Below are positions 9,496-17,602 of a DNA stretch of 64,000 bases, in pieces. A model generated the notes under the pieces. The model saw only the letters and a list, made by a program, of their open reading frames with translations, was not told the DNA's origin and searched no databases. A program made the position numbers and the translations under genes. Position 1 is the first letter of the stretch; every line of letters starts with the position of its first letter. The DNA comes from Streptomyces sp. NBC_00461 (GTDB lineage: Bacteria > Actinomycetota > Actinomycetes > Streptomycetales > Streptomycetaceae): contig NZ_CP107902.1 of assembly GCF_036013935.1 (NCBI RefSeq), positions 6,419,001 through 6,483,000 of the forward strand. Direction: 5' to 3'.

Positions 9496-10419
9496 ATGGG
9501 ACGGTACGTGGTCCGGCGTCTGCTCCAGATGATCCCGGTGTTCATCGGGGCCACGCTGCTGATCTTCCTGATGGTGAACGTGATGGGCGACCCCATCGCG
9601 GGCCTGTGCGGCGAGCGGCAGTGCGACGCGGCCACCGCCGCCCAGCTGAAGAAGGAGTTCGGGCTCGACAAGCCCGTCTGGCAGCAATACCTGACCTACA
9701 TGGGGAACGTCTTCACCGGCGACTTCGGTACGGCGTTCAACGGCCAGAAGGTCACCGAGCTGATGGCGACGGCGTTCCCGATCACCATCCGCCTCACTGT
9801 CGTCGCGATCCTCATCGAGATCGTCATCGGCGTCACGCTGGGCGTCATCACGGGGCTGCGGCGCGGGAGCGCCGTCGACACCTCCGCCCTCGTCCTCACC
9901 CTCGTCGTCATCTCCGTCCCCACCTTCGTCACCGGCCTGCTGCTCCAGCTCCTCCTCGGCGTCGAGTGGGGCTGGATCAAACCGTCGGTCTCCACGGACG
10001 CCACCTTCGGCGAGCTGATCGTGCCGGGTCTGGTCCTCGCGTCCGTCTCGCTCGCCTACGTGACCCGGCTGACCCGCACCTCCATCGCGGAGAACCGGCG
10101 CTCCGACTACGTCCGCACGGCCGTCGCCAAGGGCCTGCCCCGACGCCGGGTCATCATCCGCCACCTGCTGCGCAACTCGCTCATCCCCGTCGTCACCTTC
10201 ATCGGAACGGACATCGGCGCGCTGATGGGCGGTGCGATCGTCACCGAGCGGATCTTCAACATCCACGGCGTCGGCTACCAGCTCTACCAGGGCATCCTCC
10301 GGCAGAACACCCAAACCGTCGTCGGCTTCGTGACCGTCCTCGTCCTCGTCTTCCTGCTCGCCAACCTGATCGTCGACCTCCTGTACGCCGTACTCGACCC
10401 GAGGATCCGCTATGCCTGA
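9496..10419 (+). CDS. Oligopeptide-type ABC transporter permease (DppB/OppB-like)
   Basis: A 307-residue permease with MGRYVVRRLLQMIPVF at the start, a typical DppB/OppB beginning with the first helix at residues 8-30. A periplasmic-type loop contains AAQLKKEFGLDKPVWQQYL, and the coupling loop reads TAVAKGLPRRRVIIRHLLRN. The loop near residues 38-45 has two cysteines (LCGERQC), unusual for the family and possibly a surface disulphide. It starts 6 bases after the lipoprotein gene and overlaps the next gene by 8 bases. Confidence 0.92.
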   Translation: MGRYVVRRLLQMIPVFIGATLLIFLMVNVMGDPIAGLCGERQCDAATAAQLKKEFGLDKPVWQQYLTYMGNVFTGDFGTAFNGQKVTELMATAFPITIRLTVVAILIEIVIGVTLGVITGLRRGSAVDTSALVLTLVVISVPTFVTGLLLQLLLGVEWGWIKPSVSTDATFGELIVPGLVLASVSLAYVTRLTRTSIAENRRSDYVRTAVAKGLPRRRVIIRHLLRNSLIPVVTFIGTDIGALMGGAIVTERIFNIHGVGYQLYQGILRQNTQTVVGFVTVLVLVFLLANLIVDLLYAVLDPRIRYA

Positions 10420-11389
10420 GCAGTACGAGTCCGAGGGCGCCATCTCCTCCGCGGGCATGGGCGGCGCGATGGACCTCGCGGTGACCGAGGCGGAGACACT
10501 GGAGAGGACTCCTGGTGGCCCGGAAGGCACGGGCCCGGCGGAGAAGCCCCGCTCCCTCTGGTCCGACGCCTGGCGCGACCTGCGCCGCAACCCCGTCTTC
10601 ATCATCTCGGCGCTGGTGATCCTCTTCCTGGTCGTCATCTCCATCTGGCCGTCGCTGATCACCTCCGGCAACCCCCTCAAGTGCGACCTCGCCAAGGCCC
10701 AGGAGGGCTCACAGCCCGGCCACCCCTTCGGCTACGACGGCCAGGGCTGCGACGTCTACACGCGCACGGTGTACGGGACCCGCGTCTCCATCAGCGTCGG
10801 CGTCCTGGCCACGCTCGGTGTCGCGCTCCTCGGTTCGATCCTGGGCGGGCTCGCCGGGTACTTCAGCGGGGGCTGGGACTCGTTGATGTCCCGGATCACC
10901 GACATCTTCTTCGCGATCCCGGTCGTGCTCGGCGGCCTCGTCCTTCTCTCCGTGGTGAGCAGCAACACGATCTGGCCGGTCGTCGGGTTCATGGTGCTGC
11001 TCGGGTGGACGCAGATCTACCGCATCGCACGTGGTGCGGTCATCACCGCCAAGCAGAACGACTACGTGCAGGCGGCCCGCGCCCTGGGCGCCTCCGACTC
11101 CCGCATCCTGCTCCGCCACATCGCGCCCAACGCGGTCGCCCCGGTGATCGTCGTGGCGACCATCGCGCTCGGCACGTACATCGCGCTGGAGGCGACCCTG
11201 TCGTACCTCGGCGTCGGCCTCAAACCCCCGACGGTCAGCTGGGGCATCGACATCTCCGCCGCCTCCGCCTACATCCGCAACGCCCCCCACATGCTCCTGT
11301 GGCCGGCCGGAGCCCTGGCGATCACCGTGCTCGCCTTCATCATGCTGGGCGACGCGGTCCGCGACGCCCTCGACCCGAAGCTGAGGTGA
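10412..11389 (+). CDS. Oligopeptide-type ABC transporter permease (DppC/OppC-like)
   Basis: A 325-residue DppC/OppC-type permease. A long acidic cytoplasmic N-terminus (about 55 residues) precedes the first helix. The external segment has PFGYDGQGCDVYTRTVYGTR, the family equivalent of the GTDxxGRD motif. The coupling loop reads QAARALGASDSRILLRHIAPN. It overlaps the DppB-like gene by 8 bases and is followed after 9 bases by the first ATPase gene, so it is part of the same operon. Confidence 0.92.
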   Translation: MPEQYESEGAISSAGMGGAMDLAVTEAETLERTPGGPEGTGPAEKPRSLWSDAWRDLRRNPVFIISALVILFLVVISIWPSLITSGNPLKCDLAKAQEGSQPGHPFGYDGQGCDVYTRTVYGTRVSISVGVLATLGVALLGSILGGLAGYFSGGWDSLMSRITDIFFAIPVVLGGLVLLSVVSSNTIWPVVGFMVLLGWTQIYRIARGAVITAKQNDYVQAARALGASDSRILLRHIAPNAVAPVIVVATIALGTYIALEATLSYLGVGLKPPTVSWGIDISAASAYIRNAPHMLLWPAGALAITVLAFIMLGDAVRDALDPKLR

Positions 11390-11398
11390 GTCGTCGTC

Positions 11399-12382
11399 AT
11401 GTTGCTCGAAGTGCGGGATCTGCATGTGGAGTTCCGGACCCGGGACGGGGTCGCCAAGGCCGTCAACGGGGTCAACTACAGCGTGGACGCGGGGGAGACC
11501 CTTGCCGTGCTCGGGGAATCCGGGTCGGGGAAGTCCGTCACCGCGCAGGCGGTCATGGGCATCCTCGACATCCCACCCGGGAAGATCACCGGCGGTGAGA
11601 TCCTCTTCCAGGGCAGGGACCTGCTGAAACTCAAGGAGGACGAGCGGCGCAAGGTCCGTGGCGCCGAGATGGCGATGATCTTCCAGGACGCGCTGTCCTC
11701 CCTCAACCCCGTGCTCTCCGTGGGCGACCAGCTCGGCGAGATGTTCGTCGTGCACCGGGGCATGTCGAAGAAGGACGCGCGGGCGAAGGCCGTCGAGCTG
11801 ATGGAGCGGGTGCGGATCCCGGCGGCCAGGGAGCGGGTCAGGGACTACCCGCACCAGTTCTCCGGCGGTATGCGCCAGCGCATCATGATCGCGATGGCCC
11901 TCGCCCTGGAGCCAGCCCTCATCATCGCCGACGAACCCACCACCGCCCTCGACGTCACCGTGCAGGCCCAGGTGATGGACCTGCTCGCGGAGTTGCAGCG
12001 CGAGTACCACATGGGGCTCATCCTCATCACCCACGACCTGGGCGTGGTCGCCGACGTCGCCGACAGGATCGCCGTGATGTACGCGGGCCGGATCGTCGAG
12101 TCGGCCCCGGTGCACGACATCTACAAGCTGCCCGCGCACCCGTACACCAAGGGCCTGCTGGAGTCGATCCCGCGGCTCGACCAGAAGGGCCGGGAGCTCT
12201 ACGCCATCAAGGGCCTGCCGCCCAACCTCATGCACATCCCACCGGGCTGCGCCTTCAACCCCCGCTGCCCTATGGCCCAGGACGTGTGCCGTACCGACGT
12301 ACCGCCCCTGCACGAGGTGGACGGTCCGGACTCGGCCCGGCACAGCGCCTGCCACTTCTGGAGGGAGTGCCTGAATGGCTGA
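11399..12382 (+). CDS. Oligopeptide-type ABC transporter ATP-binding protein (DppD/OppD-like)
   Basis: A 327-residue ATPase. Walker A is GESGSGKS, the signature is unusual in the family-typical way (FSGGMRQR), Walker B is LIIADEP and the H-loop is THD. The C-terminal oligo_HPY region has [15 protein letters not shown] instead of SGGQRQR is typical of the DppD partner. It overlaps the following ATPase gene by 8 bases, which supports formation of a heterodimer. Confidence 0.93.
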   Translation: MLLEVRDLHVEFRTRDGVAKAVNGVNYSVDAGETLAVLGESGSGKSVTAQAVMGILDIPPGKITGGEILFQGRDLLKLKEDERRKVRGAEMAMIFQDALSSLNPVLSVGDQLGEMFVVHRGMSKKDARAKAVELMERVRIPAARERVRDYPHQFSGGMRQRIMIAMALALEPALIIADEPTTALDVTVQAQVMDLLAELQREYHMGLILITHDLGVVADVADRIAVMYAGRIVESAPVHDIYKLPAHPYTKGLLESIPRLDQKGRELYAIKGLPPNLMHIPPGCAFNPRCPMAQDVCRTDVPPLHEVDGPDSARHSACHFWRECLNG

Positions 12383-13460
12383 GTCGATTCTGCAGGTCAG
12401 CGGGCTCGTCAAGCACTACCCGCTCACCCGGGGGATTCTCTTCAGGAAGCAGGTCGGCGCGGTGAAGGCCGTCGACGGCGTGGACTTCGAACTCGGCCGT
12501 GGCGAAACCCTCGGCATCGTCGGCGAGTCCGGCTGCGGCAAGTCGACGGTCGCCAAGATGCTGGTCAACCTGGAGAAGCCGACGGCCGGGAACATCCGCT
12601 ACAAGGGCGAGGACATCGCCAGGCTCTCCGGCAAGGCCCTGCGGTCCGTGCGGCGCAACATCCAGATGGTCTTCCAGGACCCGTACACCTCCCTCAACCC
12701 CCGGATGACGGTGGGCGACATCATCGGGGAGCCGTACGAGATCCACCCCGAGGTGGCGCCCAAGGGAGACCGGCGGCAGAAGGTCCAGGAGCTGCTGGAC
12801 GTCGTCGGGCTCAACCCCGAATACATCAACCGCTATCCGCACCAGTTCTCCGGCGGCCAGCGCCAACGCATCGGCATCGCACGGGGGTTGGCGCTGCGCC
12901 CCGAGATCATCGTCGCCGACGAGCCGGTCTCCGCGCTGGACGTCTCCGTCCAGGCCCAGGTGATCAACCTTCTCGACCGGCTGCAGAGCGAGTTCGAGCT
13001 GTCGTACGTCTTCATCGCGCACGACCTGTCGATCGTCCGGCACATCTCGGACCGGGTCGGGGTGATGTACCTGGGGCGGATCGTGGAGATCGGCAGGGAC
13101 GAGGAGATCTACGACCATCCGACGCACCCCTACACCCAGGCGCTGCTGTCGGCCGTTCCCCTGCCCGATCCGGAGGCACGTGAGTACCGGGAGCGGATCA
13201 TCCTCGCGGGTGACGTGCCGTCGCCGACGAACGTCCCCTCCGGATGCCGCTTCCGCACCCGCTGCTGGAAGGCGCAGGAGCGGTGCGCGCTGGAGGTGCC
13301 CGCGCTCGCGGTGCCCGCGGAGTTCCGGTTCGCGAGCGGGCCGGCCGCGCACGACTCCGCCTGCCACTTCGCCGAGGAGAAGGTCGTCGTGCCGCCGGAG
13401 GAGCCGAAAGGACTGAGAGGACCTGAGGGACCGGAGGGGGAAAGCAACGGGCCGGGGTGA
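12375..13460 (+). CDS. Oligopeptide-type ABC transporter ATP-binding protein (DppF/OppF-like)
   Basis: The 361-residue last gene of the operon. It starts with an OppF-like segment (KHYPLTRG) and has Walker [10 protein letters not shown], signature FSGGQRQR, Walker B IIVADEP and H-loop AHD. The C-terminal oligo_HPY tail carries GCRFRTRC and a later cysteine. The last 25 residues are Glu/Pro/Gly-rich and look disordered. The stop codon lies inside the left arm of the terminator hairpin. Confidence 0.93.
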   Translation: MAESILQVSGLVKHYPLTRGILFRKQVGAVKAVDGVDFELGRGETLGIVGESGCGKSTVAKMLVNLEKPTAGNIRYKGEDIARLSGKALRSVRRNIQMVFQDPYTSLNPRMTVGDIIGEPYEIHPEVAPKGDRRQKVQELLDVVGLNPEYINRYPHQFSGGQRQRIGIARGLALRPEIIVADEPVSALDVSVQAQVINLLDRLQSEFELSYVFIAHDLSIVRHISDRVGVMYLGRIVEIGRDEEIYDHPTHPYTQALLSAVPLPDPEAREYRERIILAGDVPSPTNVPSGCRFRTRCWKAQERCALEVPALAVPAEFRFASGPAAHDSACHFAEEKVVVPPEEPKGLRGPEGPEGESNGPG

Positions 13461-13480
13461 CATGGCGACACCCCGGCCCG
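13448..13480 (+). terminator. Terminator of the plus-strand ABC operon
   Basis: CGGGCCGGGGTG at 13448-13459 pairs perfectly with 13469-13480 across a 9-base loop, followed by TTTA. The stop codon of the last ATPase gene is inside the stem. It can also serve the convergent peptidase gene. Confidence 0.7.
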
Positions 13481-13571
13481 TTTACGGCACCCGCACGGCC
13501 GTACGTTGTTCAGCCTCGCGCGTCCGTATATCGGTATCGCTTCCCTGAAGTTGCCTGCTTGTTAACGCGGT

Positions 13572-15743
13572 TCATGGAGATTTGCGCGGCTGTGCGAGCG
13601 AACGCCGCAGGAAATCCAGCTGGAGCCGCAGCAGGTTCTCGGCGACCGACTCCTGCGGGGTCATGTGGGTGACGCCGGACAGGGGCAGCACCTCGTGCGG
13701 GCGGCCGGCGGCGAGCAGGGCCGAGGACAGGCGCAGGGAGTGGGCGACCACCACGTTGTCGTCGGCGAAGCCATGGATGACCATCATCGGGCGGTGCGGC
13801 TCGGCCGCGTCGACCAGGCCCGCGTCGTCGATGAGCGAGTTGCGGCGGTAGACCTCCGGCTGCTCGGCCGGGTGGCCGAGGTAGCGCTCCTGGTAGTGGG
13901 TGTCGTACAGGCGCAGGTCGGTGACCGGGGCGCCCACCACCGCCGCGTGGAAGACGTCCGGGCGGCGCAGCACCGCGAGCGCCGCCAGATAGCCGCCGAA
14001 GGACCAGCCGCGGATCGCGACCCGGCTCAGGTCCAGCGGGAAGTCGGCGGCGAGCGCCTGGAGCGCGTCCACCTGGTCCTCCAGGACGACCGCCGCGAGG
14101 TCGTCGCGGACCGCCTTCTCCCAGGCCGGGGAGCGGCCCGGGGTGCCGCGCCCGTCGGCGACCACCACCGCGAACCCCTGGTCGGCGAACCACTGTGACG
14201 TCAGATGCGGATTGTGGGCGGCGATCACCCGCTGTCCGTGCGGACCGCCGTAGGGATCCATCAGGACGGGGAGCGGGGTCGCACCGTCGTGATCATGGGG
14301 GAGCAGGACGGCGCACGGGATGCGCCGTGCGCCCCCCTCGGTGAGGATCACGCGCGGGGACATACCGGGATCTTCGGCGTACGAAGTGATGGTCGCCGCG
14401 CTTCCCGGGCCTCCGGCCGACGGGACCCCCGGCTCCCTTCGGCCGCTGTCGCGAAGGATCTGCACGCGGGCGCCCGGCCGGTCGAGCGAGGCGGACACCA
14501 GCACGGTCACGCCTCCCGCCCGTACCGCCGAGTGCACGCCGGGCTCCCGCGAGATGCGCTCCAGGCCCAGTTCGTTGACGCGGTAGACGTGCACCTCGCC
14601 GGTCTCGGGGGCGTCGGCCTCCGCGCCGGCCGACGCGGAGATGAGCACGTCGTCCGAAGTGACGTCCAGCACCGCGCGGACATGCAACTGCGGTCCCGTC
14701 AGCGGGCGTTCACCGACCGCGAGAACCCGCGCGCCCCCCTCGTCGGCGATGCGCACGAGCTGCCCGGACGGGCTCCAGCAGGGCGCACCGGGGAAAAGAT
14801 CAAGCCAAACTCGATCTTCGTCCGCGTGTACGAGCCGGGTCTCGCCCGTCTCCGGGGACACCGCCAGGAACAACTGGCTGCGCTGGTCGCGTGCCTGGAC
14901 GAGCAGCAGCGGCGCACCCGCGTCCGACCAGTGCACATGGGCCAGGTACGGATAGCGCGCCCGGTCCCAGAGGACCTCCGTGCGCACCCCGTCCAGGCCG
15001 ATCACGAACAGCCGCACCTCCGCGTTGTCGGTGCCCGCCGCCGGGTAGGCCACCTGCTGCGGATCACGCTCCGGCTGAGCCGGGTCGGAGATCCACCAGC
15101 GCGCCACCGGTGTGTCGTCCACGCGTGCCACCAGCAGCCGGTCCGACTCCGGCGACCACCAGAAGCCGCGTGAACGGCCCATCTCCTCGGCCGCGATGAA
15201 CTCGGCCAGTCCGTAGGTGACGTTCTCCGACTCCGGCTCGGCGAGCGCCCGTTCGTCCTTTCCCTCGGCGCCCACGACCCGCAGCGCACGGTGTGCGACG
15301 TAGGCGACGTGCCGGCCGTCGGGGGAGGGGCGCGGGTCGATCACCGGTCCGGCGGCGGGGAGTTCACGTGCCGTGCCGGCCCGCAGCTCGGCCGCGAAAA
15401 GCCGCCCCGACAGCGCGAAGGACGCCAACTCCACGGCCGCGTCGGTGGCGTAGCCGACGATGCCGGCGCCGCCCTCGCGGCTGCGTTCGCGGCGCGCCCG
15501 TTCCTCCGGGGGGAGGTCCTCCGAGGTGCCACCCAGCAGGGCGCGCGGGTCGGCCGCCACGCGCTCCCCGCCCTGCGCCGCATCGAGGACCCACAGGGAA
15601 CTCGCCTTGTCCGTACCGGAGGTGGAGCGCAGGAACACCACACGGGCGCCGTCGGGTGCCACGGTGAAAGCGCGCGGCGCGCCCAGCGTGAAGCGCTGGG
15701 TGCGGGCGTGCCGGCGGGGGAAGGAATCGGGCCTCGTCGTCAT
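13572..15743 (-). CDS. S9 family serine peptidase (dipeptidyl-peptidase IV-like)
   Basis: A 723-residue prolyl-oligopeptidase-family enzyme with an N-terminal beta-propeller (DPPIV_N, about residues 60-430) and a C-terminal alpha/beta-hydrolase domain. The nucleophile is in GWSFGGY, the acid in HGFADDNV and the His in GVTHMTP, so the triad is complete. There is no signal peptide, so it is probably cytoplasmic. The ATG at 15743 starts the recognisable protein (MTTRPDSFPRRHART); the open frame before it is non-conserved. A TATGGT hexamer ends 6 bases before this ATG without a Shine-Dalgarno sequence, suggesting a leaderless mRNA. Its place next to two peptide importers suggests a role in peptide breakdown. 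Confidence 0.9.
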   Translation of the reverse strand: MTTRPDSFPRRHARTQRFTLGAPRAFTVAPDGARVVFLRSTSGTDKASSLWVLDAAQGGERVAADPRALLGGTSEDLPPEERARRERSREGGAGIVGYATDAAVELASFALSGRLFAAELRAGTARELPAAGPVIDPRPSPDGRHVAYVAHRALRVVGAEGKDERALAEPESENVTYGLAEFIAAEEMGRSRGFWWSPESDRLLVARVDDTPVARWWISDPAQPERDPQQVAYPAAGTDNAEVRLFVIGLDGVRTEVLWDRARYPYLAHVHWSDAGAPLLLVQARDQRSQLFLAVSPETGETRLVHADEDRVWLDLFPGAPCWSPSGQLVRIADEGGARVLAVGERPLTGPQLHVRAVLDVTSDDVLISASAGAEADAPETGEVHVYRVNELGLERISREPGVHSAVRAGGVTVLVSASLDRPGARVQILRDSGRREPGVPSAGGPGSAATITSYAEDPGMSPRVILTEGGARRIPCAVLLPHDHDGATPLPVLMDPYGGPHGQRVIAAHNPHLTSQWFADQGFAVVVADGRGTPGRSPAWEKAVRDDLAAVVLEDQVDALQALAADFPLDLSRVAIRGWSFGGYLAALAVLRRPDVFHAAVVGAPVTDLRLYDTHYQERYLGHPAEQPEVYRRNSLIDDAGLVDAAEPHRPMMVIHGFADDNVVVAHSLRLSSALLAAGRPHEVLPLSGVTHMTPQESVAENLLRLQLDFLRRSLAQPRKSP

Positions 15744-15919
15744 GGACCGACCATATTGGCCATGCGCCCCCTTGTGCGGCCGTGCGCCGAGCGATGCGCG
15801 CGTTCGGATAGTTATGATCACTAGCGCATAGTGGGTATGAACCTGCTGGTTATCGCATGGATTTATCTGCCCCCTCAGTCCGACCCCCGCGCTCTTGGGA
15901 CCTTTGGAGGTGAGCCGCC

Positions 15920-16114
15920 GTGGCACTCTCGATTTCGGCGGTGGTGCTGCTGGCGATCGTCGTCTTCCTGTTGGTCAAGAAGTCAGGCTTGAAGGCGGGG
16001 CATGCGGTCGTCTGCATGCTGCTCGGCTTCTATCTGGCCTCCTCGACCATCGCTCCCACGATCAGCGAGCTGACGACGAACATCGCGGGGATGATCGGCA
16101 GCATCAAGTTCTGA
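15920..16114 (+). CDS. Small conserved-type membrane protein
   Basis: A 64-residue protein starting at GTG 15920, with GGAGGTGA 7-8 bases upstream. Two hydrophobic segments are visible: residues 3-19, ending in VKKSG, and about residues 28-45. A short polar tail follows. I do not recognise a family with a known function; similar small proteins sit upstream of mshB in Streptomyces genomes as I remember. The good ribosome binding site and clear membrane pattern support a real gene. Confidence 0.7.
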   Translation: MALSISAVVLLAIVVFLLVKKSGLKAGHAVVCMLLGFYLASSTIAPTISELTTNIAGMIGSIKF

Positions 16115-16170
16115 CCCCCGGGCTGAAAGTTCCGACCCCCGGGCTGCGTGGTGCTGTCGGTACCGCCTCG

Positions 16171-16176
16171 TAGGGT
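16171..16176 (+). promoter_or_regulatory. Probable -10 element of mshB
   Basis: TAGGGT lies 7 bases before the mshB ATG, which would place the transcription start at or next to the start codon (leaderless mRNA). No good -35 is visible. A G-rich GGTGGGG just before the ATG could also act as a weak ribosome binding site. Confidence 0.4.
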
Positions 16177-16183
16177 GGGGTCC

Positions 16184-17041
16184 ATGACGGAACTGCCAGC
16201 CCGGCGTCTGCTACTGGTGCACGCGCACCCGGACGACGAGTCGATCAACAACGGCGCGACCATGGCCGCGTATGCGGCCGGGGGTGCTCACGTGACCCTG
16301 GTCACCTGCACCCTCGGTGAGCGCGGCGAGGTCATCCCGCCGGAGCTTCGGCACCTCACCGGCACCGCCCTCGGCGAGTACCGGCTGCGCGAGCTCACGG
16401 CCGCCATGCGTGAGCTCGGCGTCGAGGACTTCCGTCTGCTCGGCGGCCCGGGCCGCTACCGGGACTCCGGGATGATGGGCCTCGCCGACAACGACGACCC
16501 GGCCTGCTTCTGGCAGGCGGACGTCGACGAGGCGGCCCGGCATCTCGTCGAGGTGATCCTGGAGGTACGCCCCCAGGTCCTCGTCACCTACGACGACAAC
16601 GGCGGGTACGGCCACCCCGACCACATCCAGGCCCACCGGGTCGCCATGCGCGCCGCCGACCTGGCCGCCGAGGCGGGCCGGCCGATCCCCAAGATCTACT
16701 GGAACCGGGTGCCCCGGTCCGTCGCCGAGGGTTCCTTTGCCCGGCTTGCGGAGGATCTGCCCGCTCTGCCGTTCTCCAAGGCCGCCGTCATCGACGACGT
16801 ACCGGGTGTCGTGCCGGACGAGCGGATCACCGCCGAGATCGACGGCACCGCGCACGCCGCCGCCAAGGCCGCCGCGATGCGGGCGCACGCCACACAGATC
16901 GAGGTGGCGGAGCCGTACTTCGCGCTCTCGAACGAGCAGGCGCAGCCCCTGTTCACCACCGAGTGCTACGAGTTGGTGCGCGGGCCGGACGGGGCGGCCC
17001 GGGAGACCGATCTCTTCGCCGGGACCGGGGAGGCGTCATGA
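16184..17041 (+). CDS. mshB: N-acetyl-1-D-myo-inositol-2-amino-2-deoxy-alpha-D-glucopyranoside deacetylase
   Basis: MshB removes the acetyl group from GlcNAc-inositol in mycothiol biosynthesis, a zinc-dependent cytoplasmic step. The 285-residue protein has the LmbE-like/PIG-L fold with the metal-binding HAHPDDES motif at residues 13-20 and the third ligand region GHPDHIQAH near residue 146. CTLGERGEV near residue 46 is the conserved loop of true MshB proteins, which separates it from Mca, usually somewhat longer. It starts with ATG 16184. The stop overlaps the start of the next gene (ATGA), so they are co-translated; the same pair is found in mycobacteria (Rv1170-Rv1171, from memory). Confidence 0.9.
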   Translation: MTELPARRLLLVHAHPDDESINNGATMAAYAAGGAHVTLVTCTLGERGEVIPPELRHLTGTALGEYRLRELTAAMRELGVEDFRLLGGPGRYRDSGMMGLADNDDPACFWQADVDEAARHLVEVILEVRPQVLVTYDDNGGYGHPDHIQAHRVAMRAADLAAEAGRPIPKIYWNRVPRSVAEGSFARLAEDLPALPFSKAAVIDDVPGVVPDERITAEIDGTAHAAAKAAAMRAHATQIEVAEPYFALSNEQAQPLFTTECYELVRGPDGAARETDLFAGTGEAS

Positions 17042-17448
17042 CCGAGCGGGGCTCCCTGCTGGCCCAGCCGCTGCAGCGGCCCTCCGCCTGGCGGACGTTG
17101 TTGTACGTGGGTCTCTTCGTGCTCGGCCTGGTCGTCGGCGCGGCCGGTGCGCTGGTGCAGGCCGGCTGGTTCCCGGGCGGGCTGCTGCTCGCGCTCGCGG
17201 GCGAGGCGGGCCTGTGCCTCGGCGGTGGACGGGCCACCGGCAGCCGGGGCGGGTCCATCGCGCCCGCCGCCGCTTGGATGATCGCCGTCATCCTGCTCAC
17301 CGCCAGCAGACCCGAGGGCGACTTCCTCTTCGGCGCAGGAGGCGGCTCCTATCTCTTCCTGCTCGGAGGAATGGCCGTGGCTGTGATCTGCGCCACCCTT
17401 GGACAGGGGCGGCAACCAGGTGGCCGTGACGTCCGACTTGGGAAGTGA
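17038..17448 (+). CDS. DUF6113-like membrane protein coupled to mshB
   Basis: A 136-residue membrane protein. Four hydrophobic segments can be seen, roughly residues 20-42, 48-66, 78-95 and 102-122. It ends in a basic tail. The ATG overlaps the stop of mshB by 4 bases, indicating translational coupling. I recognise the layout as the DUF6113-type protein that follows mshB in Streptomyces; its function is not known. The link to mycothiol is only by position. Confidence 0.75.
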   Translation: MTERGSLLAQPLQRPSAWRTLLYVGLFVLGLVVGAAGALVQAGWFPGGLLLALAGEAGLCLGGGRATGSRGGSIAPAAAWMIAVILLTASRPEGDFLFGAGGGSYLFLLGGMAVAVICATLGQGRQPGGRDVRLGK

Positions 17449-17602
17449 CGTACTACTTCGCCATTAAGTCTGCGTGCGAGTCCCGTGTGGGTTTCCCGGG
17501 CGGTCATGGGATACGCGCCAGAAGTGGCCAGTATGGTGGTGCGCGCCGCCGAGCCGCCCGTGAGGTTGTGTCGGGCGGCGGAGCCAACCGGGAGAACCTG
17601 CC

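Noticed and set aside
6814..10695. 1293-codon minus-strand open frame
   Set aside because: It is antisense to the lipoprotein and permease genes and overlaps the amidohydrolase in another frame; no recognisable domain.
10709..12412. Long minus-strand open frame opposite permease and ATPase genes
   Set aside because: Mirror of the strongly biased ATPase codons; His/Val/Asp-rich nonsense composition.
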